From positions 76,797-140,796 of the forward strand of contig JBFWOF010000007.1 of assembly GCA_050250665.1 (NCBI GenBank): a stretch of 64,000 nt of DNA, given 5' to 3'. The position numbers and the translations under genes were made by a program. Positions 26,694 to 33,595 of this stretch are shown here, piece by piece (the first letter of the stretch is position 1; each line of letters opens with the position of its first letter). The notes under the pieces are model-generated. The model made no database searches. It was not told the origin of the DNA and saw only the letters and a list, made by a program, of their open reading frames with translations. This DNA comes from JADKFD01 sp050250665 (GTDB lineage: Bacteria; Pseudomonadota; Gammaproteobacteria; Xanthomonadales; SZUA-5).

Positions 26694-27188
26694 CTAGTCG
26701 CCACGCTGCGCCCGCAGGAATTCTTTGGATTCCTGGCGGGACGGAGCGGGGCAGGGTTCGCCTTTCTTGTTTTCGAATGGAGTCACTTCGAAGTCGAATG
26801 CCAAGGGTTCATCCCCGTCTATAGCTGCCGTGAATCGATACTTCCCCGGCTCGAAATCGATGTTCTCGGCAGTGAGGATGGCCGCTTCAACCACGGACCA
26901 GATTGGGTCCTTCTGTACCTCCCGATATTCACCAGAGGATCGATCCTGGCTGTACGCCCGAAACTCGACGGTGTGTTCCTGCGACGGGGGAAAACTCAGA
27001 AAGATTCCGAACCAGGGTTCGCATACACCCTTCTTCCACGGAATTGTTCTTTGCTCCTTGACCAGCTCAAGTCGCGCGTTGGCCGGAGCGATGAAGCCGA
27101 ACTTCGCGCTCTCCGGTTGCGCATGTGCAACGGATGCGAAGGCTGAGCTGATGACGAGCAAGCCCGTTGCCCTGATGGATGGATTCAA
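26694..27188 (-). CDS. Exported protein of unknown function
   Basis: A 164-residue protein read from a TTG at 27188, preceded by AGAGG at 7 nt, which opens a signal peptide (LNPSIRATGLLVISSAFASVAHAQ). The open frame extends about 185 codons further upstream with no signal or domain and was not accepted. The mature part has two Cys, beta-rich segments (GIFLSFPPSQEHTVEFRAYS, PGKYRFTAAIDGDEPLAFDFEV) and a charged C-terminus. I recognise no family. Isolated between HD-GYP and an orphan propeller gene. Confidence 0.55.
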   Translation of the reverse strand: MNPSIRATGLLVISSAFASVAHAQPESAKFGFIAPANARLELVKEQRTIPWKKGVCEPWFGIFLSFPPSQEHTVEFRAYSQDRSSGEYREVQKDPIWSVVEAAILTAENIDFEPGKYRFTAAIDGDEPLAFDFEVTPFENKKGEPCPAPSRQESKEFLRAQRGD

Positions 27189-27508
27189 TGGCTGACCTCT
27201 TGAGTGCGTGCTCGGATTGAAGAAGGTTCGTCGGGACCACTCGATGCCTGCGGCCAGGCCAGGCCAGGCACTACCTGGAGCAGGCGACCCAGTGGAGGCG
27301 CGAATAGTGTAGACCGAGCGATCACCAGCGAGCGGGGCTGATTGACAGTTCGAGTGCTTCAGGACATAGGGACAGAGAACCACCCAAGACGCGTCACTCG
27401 GCCCGGGGGGGCGTTGATTCGGGTGCGTATCGCAGGACGCTCCGAACCGATCAGGTCGCGAAACGCCGAGAGAGCACGCTAGTCTTTCGGGCCTTCGAGG
27501 AGACTCAC
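27189..27508. other. Intergenic gap with no recognised gene
   Basis: This is the 320-bp divergent space between the exported protein and the propeller gene. GCTAGTCTTTC about 30 bp before the latter could be a -10 element (TAGTCT). I see nothing else. Confidence 0.4.
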
Positions 27509-28870
27509 ATGACTGACACAACGGATGAGCTCGCGGCGCAATGGAATGCGTTGGGACGGCAGCATGCCGCAGACGTGCAGGCCCGGCTGGCACAGTTTCA
27601 TCGGGGCGAGATCGAGGATCCAGAACTTCCTGCAGATTTGCGTGATGCAGCCATGGCCGATCGGGTGCTGCAGGCGGTGACCCTGCTGAACCAGCAGGGG
27701 CGCTGGCGCGAAGCGCGGAAACGTTTCGATCCAGCGCACGCACCATTCATTCCCCATCTCGGCAAGGAGGGCTTGCCCTTCGTGGTTGCATTGGGCCCGG
27801 ACGAGGCGCTGTTCCGCCGCGGCAGCTGCTATCAGGCCGGCCATCTGTGGCACGTCTGCGGCGAGAAGCTCACTCCCTTGCCCACGCTGATCGCCGCAGC
27901 CATCGCACCGGACCGCAGTCGCGTGGCGGTCGCGGACGCCGGCGGGGTCCGCATTTTCGCGGGTTGGGGCGGAGCTGAGGTGGCGCGTTTGCCGTGGCCA
28001 TCGTCTGAACAGATGGTCCCCGCGTGGGTGCCCCCAGCGTTGCGCTCGCGCTACGAAGTGGATCCGCCAGAGAAAAATCTCAAAGTCTTGTGCGTGTCGA
28101 ACTCCGGCTTGCGGGTGGCAATGGCCAACGGCAACGGGGTCATGGTTGGCACGGTGCGGGAGGACGGGCCGTCCTGGCGGCTGGTGATGCCCTTCGACGA
28201 CGAACCGGACGACTTCATCATGGAGAGTCTCGATGAGGACAGCGGCGGTTTCTCCGCCGACATGGTGCATGTTGCCCTGTCAGGCGATGGTCGCTTCCTC
28301 GCCTGCGGCACGCAGTGCGACGGCCACCATCTGCTGGCGCTGGATGACCACGGCCGGGCATCGAGATGGGCGCAGGTTGGGCATCTTTCCGAGTATCCGC
28401 ACCATGCCTGCTTCTCCCACGATGGCAGATGGGTGGCGCTGAATTCCTGCCACTTCTACCACGGTGCAACGGTGGCAGCCGACGTCTCAGCCCTGCAGGG
28501 CGTGACCACCGAAGCCTACCAACCGGACCCGCGCGCTCGCGAGATCAACGGGTATCTGCGTGTTTACGCCGCCACCTGGCTGCCGAGGGGCGCCCTGCCA
28601 CAGGGCCAGCCGGCCTTCGCATTGGCCGGCGCATCGGTCCTGACCCTGGTGACGCCGGAGGGTGCAGTGCAGGGTGAGTTGATGTTCGGATCGAGCGCGA
28701 GCGGGCTCGACTACTGCCCGGTGAGCCGCACCTTGGTGCTGGGCAGCTACTCCGGCTTCCTGCATTTCCTGGACGTGTCTTTGACCGACCCGAATACGCC
28801 TGGGTGGCAGCCCCCAAAAGAAACCAAGCGCTGGTGTTTTCTGCCGGGACGAATACCCCTGCAGTGGTAG
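27509..28870 (+). CDS. Cytoplasmic WD40/propeller-like protein of unknown function
   Basis: A 453-residue protein with a strong ribosome site (GAGGAGACTCAC before ATG) and no signal peptide. The N-terminal 75 residues are helical (ALGRQHAADVQARLAQFHRGE). The rest is a series of beta blades with propeller-like phrases: AAAIAPDRSRVAVADAGGVRIF, HVALSGDGRFLACGTQCDGHHLL, HHACFSHDGRWVALNSCHF, LDYCPVSRTLVLGSYSGFLHFLD. His/Cys-rich loops are noticeable. I cannot assign a role. It is monocistronic. Confidence 0.65.
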   Translation: MTDTTDELAAQWNALGRQHAADVQARLAQFHRGEIEDPELPADLRDAAMADRVLQAVTLLNQQGRWREARKRFDPAHAPFIPHLGKEGLPFVVALGPDEALFRRGSCYQAGHLWHVCGEKLTPLPTLIAAAIAPDRSRVAVADAGGVRIFAGWGGAEVARLPWPSSEQMVPAWVPPALRSRYEVDPPEKNLKVLCVSNSGLRVAMANGNGVMVGTVREDGPSWRLVMPFDDEPDDFIMESLDEDSGGFSADMVHVALSGDGRFLACGTQCDGHHLLALDDHGRASRWAQVGHLSEYPHHACFSHDGRWVALNSCHFYHGATVAADVSALQGVTTEAYQPDPRAREINGYLRVYAATWLPRGALPQGQPAFALAGASVLTLVTPEGAVQGELMFGSSASGLDYCPVSRTLVLGSYSGFLHFLDVSLTDPNTPGWQPPKETKRWCFLPGRIPLQW

Positions 28871-29116
28871 GTCGGCGCAACTCAACTGGGGCATCGAAAG
28901 CTGCTCGATTGACCGGCGCATGCTTCGTTGTGTCCCCAGGTCTCATGGCTGTCCGGCAGTTCGCGGCAGAAGCACTGCCATCTTTCGCGATCGGCCGCGA
29001 AAAACCTGTTCGAAACCATCCTCCAGCCATCGCATCGCCTCTGCGCCGCCCCAACTGATCCTCTTTTGGCCCGACGCTGGCGCAAACGGTGCGACTGCCG
29101 GCATCAGCATGGTCCC

Positions 29117-30526
29117 ATGCGAATCAAGTTCATCCTGCCGGCGTTGACCGAAGCGACCAGTCCGTTCTTCCGGCCGGTCAAGTACTCGCTGTTTCCGCCA
29201 CTGGGGCTGGCGACGCTTGCGGCCTACTGCGACCCGGCCGATGAACTGAGCCTGGTCGACGAGCATGTGGAAACGCTGCGCGTCGACGACGATCCGGAAC
29301 TGGTGGTGATCCAGGTGTACATCACCAACGCGCACCGGGCCTACGAGATTGCCGATCTCTACCGTGCGCGCGGTTGCCGGGTCGCCCTCGGTGGCTTGCA
29401 TGTGACGGCATTGCCCGACGAAGCCGCGCAGCACGCAGATACCGTGTGTCTGGGGCCGGGTGAGGAGATCTTTCCGCGCCTGCTGGCGGACCTGCGCGCC
29501 GGTCAGCTGCAAGCGCGGTACACGGCGCAGGCGCGCAGCTTGCTCGGTGCACCACCGATACGGCGTGATCTGATCCAGCGCTCGCGCTATCTGGTACCGA
29601 ACTCCATCGTGGTCTCGCGCGGCTGCCCGCACCATTGCGACTTCTGCTACAAGGACGCTTTTTTCGCTGGCGGCAAGGGTTTTTACACGCAGACGGTGGA
29701 TGCCGCATTGGCGGAGATCGAGCGGCTGCCGGGTCGACATCTGTATTTCCTGGATGACCATCTGCTCGGACATCAGCGCTTTGCGCAAGCCCTGTTTGCT
29801 GGCATGCGCGGCATGGGTCGGCTGTTCCAGGGCGCGTCCACGGTGGATGCGATCCTGCGCGGCGACACCATCGAGCATGCTGCAGCAGCTGGGTTGCGCA
29901 GCGTTTTCATCGGTTTCGAGAGTCTGTCGGATGCCAATCTGGCGGCCTCGAACAAGACCCAGAATCTACGGCACAGCTATGCAAAGGCGATCAACCGGCT
30001 GCAGCAACTGGGCATCGCCATCAACGGCAGTTTTGTCTTCGGCCTCGACGACGATCGCAACGAGGTGTTTGAACGCACGGTCGAATGGGCCGTGACCCAG
30101 GGTCTGACCACGGCCACCTTTCATGTGGCCACGCCCTACCCTGGCACCGCCTATCACGCGCGCATCGAAGCCGAGGGACGTTTGCTGCATCGCGACTGGC
30201 GTCGTTACGACACCCGCCAGGCCGTATTCACCCCGCGCTGGATGAGCGCCGAAGCGCTGGAGCGTGGGTACTGGAGCGCCTATCGTGATTTCTATCGCTG
30301 GTCGAATATTGCACGCGCAGCCAGCCATGGCGGCGCGCTGTCACACCGGCTGCGACGTTTCGCCTACGCGGCCGGCTGGAAGAAGTTCGAGCCCTTGTGG
30401 GATGTGGTCATCCGCACGCGCCGGCTGGCGCGCATGCTGCCGCTGCTGGAAGGCATCCTTGATCGACCTGCGCTTGAGACGCCAACAGCGATCGCGCATG
30501 CGAACGCTACCGAGGGCGAAGCGTGA
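29117..30526 (+). CDS. B12-binding radical SAM enzyme
   Basis: A 469-residue protein read from the ATG at 29117 (MRIKFILPALTEATSPFFRP). Residues about 1-150 look like a cobalamin-binding Rossmann domain (FPPLGLATLAAYCDP, VVIQVYITNAHRAYEIADLYRARG, VALGGLHVTALPDEA). The radical SAM core follows with the CxxxCxxC cluster motif (SRGCPHHCDFCYKD). Downstream are LYFLDDHLLG and IFIGFESLSDANL-type strands. This layout is that of class B/BchE-like enzymes, which perform methylation or ring chemistry in lipid, pigment or natural product pathways. It overlaps the truncated sugar transferase start by 4 bp (GTGA), implying a former glycan or lipid modification operon. Confidence 0.85.
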   Translation: MRIKFILPALTEATSPFFRPVKYSLFPPLGLATLAAYCDPADELSLVDEHVETLRVDDDPELVVIQVYITNAHRAYEIADLYRARGCRVALGGLHVTALPDEAAQHADTVCLGPGEEIFPRLLADLRAGQLQARYTAQARSLLGAPPIRRDLIQRSRYLVPNSIVVSRGCPHHCDFCYKDAFFAGGKGFYTQTVDAALAEIERLPGRHLYFLDDHLLGHQRFAQALFAGMRGMGRLFQGASTVDAILRGDTIEHAAAAGLRSVFIGFESLSDANLAASNKTQNLRHSYAKAINRLQQLGIAINGSFVFGLDDDRNEVFERTVEWAVTQGLTTATFHVATPYPGTAYHARIEAEGRLLHRDWRRYDTRQAVFTPRWMSAEALERGYWSAYRDFYRWSNIARAASHGGALSHRLRRFAYAAGWKKFEPLWDVVIRTRRLARMLPLLEGILDRPALETPTAIAHANATEGEA

Positions 30527-30681
30527 ATCGGGCCAACGACCTGATCTGCTGTGTGGTCAGCGCACCAGTACTGCTGCCATTGTTTGCGCTGATCGCGCTG
30601 GCCATCCGGCTCGATGATGGCGGCCCGGTGCTGTTCCGACAGGAGCGTCTGGGTTTGCATCGAAACCGGTTTGCGATCTTC
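30523..30681 (+). pseudogene. 5' fragment of a bacterial sugar (lipid-carrier) transferase gene
   Basis: From the GTG at 30523 the frame reads VNRANDLICCVVSAPVLLPL, then IALAIRLDDGGPVLFRQERLGL and NRFAIF. This is the membrane-anchored start of the WcaJ/ExoY-type undecaprenyl-phosphate sugar transferase family, where it continues as YKFRSM. Here it stops at codon 53, exactly where the RAYT-associated repeat begins, and ends in 19 repeat-encoded residues (30741). The catalytic C-terminal part is not found anywhere in the window. It overlaps the radical SAM gene by 4 bp. Confidence 0.8.
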
Positions 30682-30792
30682 ACATCGCAATGGACAGTCA
30701 AGAATCAGAAATTTCCTACAAGCCTTTGGGGCGATTTCTGACTGCGGCGATGCGGGGAAGGGCGGATGCTTGCTCCATGACTTACGCCCGCT
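30681..30792. repeat. RAYT leader repeat, extra copy
   Basis: A 112-bp unit starting CACATCGCAATGGACAGTC, containing the hairpin-capable pair CAGAAAT / ATTTCTGACTG. It repeats directly at 30793-30904 and, with a few changes, at about 32005-32116, each time just before a RAYT start. Confidence 0.85.
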
Positions 30793-32005
30793 CACATCGC
30801 AATGGACAGTCAAGAATCAGAAATTTCCTACAAGCCTTTGGGGCGATTTCTGACTGCGGCGATGCGGGGAAGGGCGGATGCTTGCTCCATGACTTACGCC
30901 CGCTCGATCCTTGCTCCAGTCGGTTCGCCCGGGACCTACCATTGCGTGTCGCGCTGCGTGCGCCGTGCCTGGTTGTGCGGGGAGGATCGCGAGAGTGGCC
31001 GTTCGTACGAACACCGGCGGCAATGGGTCGAGGAGCGAATTGCCGCCCTGGCGGAGATTTTCGCGGTCTCGGTCTGGGGATACGCGGTGATGAGCAACCA
31101 TCTGCACGTGGTGGTGCAGGTCATCCCGCAAGCTGCCGCTGCTTGGTCGACAGACGAGGTGGCGGCCAGATGGTGTCGGCTGTATCCGCGTCGTGATCTG
31201 GACTCCGGCGCGCGGGCCGAGGCGCTGGCGGGAAATGAAGAGCGCATCAAGGAGTTGCGGGGACGCTTGGGCGATCTGTCCTGGTTCATGCGTTGCCTGG
31301 CCGAACCCATCGCCCGACGCGCAAACCGCGAGGACGGCTGCAAGGGCCATTTCTGGGAGGCAAGGTTCAAGTGCCAGACCTTGCTCGACGAGACGGCGGT
31401 GTTGTCGGCCATGGCCTACGTCGATCTCAATCCGGTTCGCGCCGGGATCTGCGACAGCCTCGCGGATTCTGCGCACACGTCGGCCAGGGCGCGGCTCGAC
31501 GTGATCGAGACCGATCAACAGCAGATCGACCAGCCATTGGCACCAGTCTTGGGCTTGCGGGGATTCGCTGTGCTGGCGCTCAAGCAGCGTGACTACCTCG
31601 AACTCGTGGATCACACTGGCCGGCAACTCAAGCCCGGCAAGCGTGGCGCCATTTCCGGCTCGCCGCCGATCGCACTGGCAGGGATTGGATACACCCCCGA
31701 GCAATGGCAACGCCAGGTTCGTGCCGTGGGTTCGGGGTACTTCCGCGCGATCGGTGCCGCGGAAGTACTGATCGAGAAAGCTCGGGAAATCGGCCAGTCG
31801 TGGTTACGCGGCATCGACGTTGCACGGCAGCTCATGCGCAAAGCTGCCTGAGGCGCGGGCAAAGGTCTTGCGGGTCCGGTCTCTTCCGCGCCGCCGTAGG
31901 TTGCCGCGCGGATGCGCGATTCCCGGAGGGAAACCTTCGCCTCACCCGATCATGCCCGCATGTTCGCCGGGTTCAGCCCGCCTGCGCAGGGATTTCAGCA
32001 GCGCG
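30793..32005. mobile_element. RAYT element, copy 1 (1212-bp unit)
   Basis: The unit consists of the leader repeat, the transposase gene 30889-31851 and about 150 bp of trailer (starting GGCGCGGGCAAAGGTCTTGC). Copy 2 follows immediately in the same direction, with an offset of exactly 1212 bp between the two start codons. The unit interrupts the sugar transferase gene. Confidence 0.8.
30889..31851 (+). CDS. REP-associated tyrosine transposase (RAYT, Y1/IS200-like), copy 1
   Basis: A 320-residue protein. The start MTYARSILAPVGSPGTYHCV was chosen because it is common to both copies; the 29 upstream residues in this copy come from the leader repeat. The Y1_Tnp core shows the YHCVSRCVRRAWLCG opening, the HUH metal site in AVMSNHLHVVVQV, and the AYVDLNPVRAGI block near the catalytic region. 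At 320 residues it has a C-terminal extension beyond the usual 150-220. RAYTs cleave and move single-stranded REP hairpins. The protein is identical in sequence to copy 2. Confidence 0.88.
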   Translation: MTYARSILAPVGSPGTYHCVSRCVRRAWLCGEDRESGRSYEHRRQWVEERIAALAEIFAVSVWGYAVMSNHLHVVVQVIPQAAAAWSTDEVAARWCRLYPRRDLDSGARAEALAGNEERIKELRGRLGDLSWFMRCLAEPIARRANREDGCKGHFWEARFKCQTLLDETAVLSAMAYVDLNPVRAGICDSLADSAHTSARARLDVIETDQQQIDQPLAPVLGLRGFAVLALKQRDYLELVDHTGRQLKPGKRGAISGSPPIALAGIGYTPEQWQRQVRAVGSGYFRAIGAAEVLIEKAREIGQSWLRGIDVARQLMRKAA

Positions 32006-33217
32006 ACATCGCAATGGACAGTCAAGAATCAGAAATTTCCTACAAGCCTTCGGGGTGATTTCTGACTGCGGCGACGCGGGGAAGCGCGGATGCTTGCTCC
32101 ATGACTTACGCCCGCTCGATCCTTGCTCCAGTCGGTTCGCCCGGCACCTACCATTGCGTGTCGCGCTGCGTGCGCCGTGCCTGGTTGTGCGGGGAGGATC
32201 GCGAGAGTGGCCGTTCGTACGAACACCGGCGGCAATGGGTCGAGGAGCGAATTGCCGCCCTGGCGGAGATTTTCGCGGTCTCGGTCTGGGGATACGCGGT
32301 GATGAGCAACCATCTGCACGTGGTGGTGCAGGTCATCCCGCAAGCTGCCGCTGCTTGGTCGACAGACGAGGTGGCGGCCAGATGGTGTCGGCTGTATCCG
32401 CGTCGTGATCTGGACTCCGGCGCGCGGGCCGAGGCGCTGGCGGGAAATGAAGAGCGCATCAAGGAGTTGCGGGGACGCTTGGGCGATCTGTCCTGGTTCA
32501 TGCGTTGCCTGGCCGAACCCATCGCCCGACGCGCAAACCGCGAGGACGGCTGCAAGGGCCATTTCTGGGAGGCAAGGTTCAAGTGCCAGACCTTGCTCGA
32601 CGAGACGGCGGTGTTGTCGGCCATGGCCTACGTCGATCTCAATCCGGTTCGCGCCGGGATCTGCGACAGCCTCGCGGATTCTGCGCACACGTCGGCCAGG
32701 GCGCGGCTCGACGTGATCGAGACCGATCAACAGCAGATCGACCAGCCATTGGCACCAGTCTTGGGCTTGCGGGGATTCGCTGTGCTGGCGCTCAAGCAGC
32801 GTGACTACCTCGAACTCGTGGATCACACTGGCCGGCAACTCAAGCCCGGCAAGCGTGGCGCCATTTCCGGCTCGCCGCCGATCGCACTGGCAGGGATTGG
32901 ATACACCCCCGAGCAATGGCAACGCCAGGTTCGTGCCGTGGGTTCGGGGTACTTCCGCGCGATCGGTGCCGCGGAAGTACTGATCGAGAAAGCTCGGGAA
33001 ATCGGCCAGTCGTGGTTACGCGGCATCGACGTTGCACGGCAGCTCATGCGCAAAGCTGCCTGAGGCGCGGGCAAAGGTCTTGCGGGTCCGGTCTCTTCCG
33101 CGCCGCCGTAGGTTGCCGCGCGGATGCGCGATTCCCGGAGGGAAACCTTCGCCTCACCCGATCATGCCCGCATGTTCGCCGGGTTCAGCCCGCCTATGCA
33201 GGGATTTCAGCAGCGTA
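32006..33217. mobile_element. RAYT element, copy 2 (1212-bp unit)
   Basis: A direct tandem duplicate of copy 1. I noticed only a handful of base differences, mainly in the leader (for example CTTCGGGGTGA against CTTTGGGGCGA), one synonymous change near the transposase start, and CCTATG against CCTGCG in the trailer. This points to a very recent duplication. Confidence 0.82.
32101..33063 (+). CDS. REP-associated tyrosine transposase (RAYT), copy 2
   Basis: A 320-residue protein identical in sequence to that at 30889-31851. In this copy a TGA in the leader closes the frame upstream, which supports the ATG at 32101 as the true start for both. The HUH motif (NHLHVVV) is intact. Its trailer runs into the repeat array at 33255-33590. 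Confidence 0.88.
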   Translation: MTYARSILAPVGSPGTYHCVSRCVRRAWLCGEDRESGRSYEHRRQWVEERIAALAEIFAVSVWGYAVMSNHLHVVVQVIPQAAAAWSTDEVAARWCRLYPRRDLDSGARAEALAGNEERIKELRGRLGDLSWFMRCLAEPIARRANREDGCKGHFWEARFKCQTLLDETAVLSAMAYVDLNPVRAGICDSLADSAHTSARARLDVIETDQQQIDQPLAPVLGLRGFAVLALKQRDYLELVDHTGRQLKPGKRGAISGSPPIALAGIGYTPEQWQRQVRAVGSGYFRAIGAAEVLIEKAREIGQSWLRGIDVARQLMRKAA

Positions 33218-33254
33218 GGTCGCCGCCGTTCGCGGCTCGATCCGACGTGCACCG

Positions 33255-33590
33255 AAACCTTGACTGTCCCGTCTTGGTCGCTGTAGTTCGCGACTCGATC
33301 CGATCTGCACCGAAATCTGGACTGTCCCGGCTTGGTCGGCTTGGACTGTCCCATCTTGGTCGTGGTCGGTCCCATCTTGGTCGAATTCTTGACTGTCCCT
33401 GCTTGGTGGTCGATCCGATCTGCACCGAAATCTGGACTGTCCCATCTTGGTCGTGGTCGGTCCCATCTTGGTCGAATTCTTGACTGTCCCTGCTTGGTGG
33501 TCGTCCCTGCTTGGTGGTCCCTACTTGGTCTGTCCCTGCTCGGTCCATGGTCTGTGACTGTCCCTGCCTGGTCGGTCGTCCCTGCTCGGT
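33255..33590. repeat. Degenerate tandem array built on a GACTGTCCC-x-x-CTTGGT core
   Basis: About eight imperfect units, some embedded in a longer 60-bp period with CGATCCGATCTGCACCGAAA. The phrase TTCTTGACTGTCC is the reverse complement of GGACAGTCAAGAA in the RAYT leader repeats, linking the array to that element. It contains no gene and ends against the 3' end of the cytochrome gene. Confidence 0.75.
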
Positions 33591-33595
33591 CCTGA

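Noticed and set aside
30614..30853. Small frames containing repeated MDSQESEISYKPLG-like peptides
   Set aside because: They are translations of the leader repeat in several frames, with no ribosome site.
31704..32408. 234-codon frame spanning both RAYT copies
   Set aside because: It is an artefact of the tandem duplication read in a non-coding frame.
33255..33590. Possible CRISPR array
   Set aside because: Repeats are imperfect, with variable period and no unique spacers, and there are no cas genes nearby.
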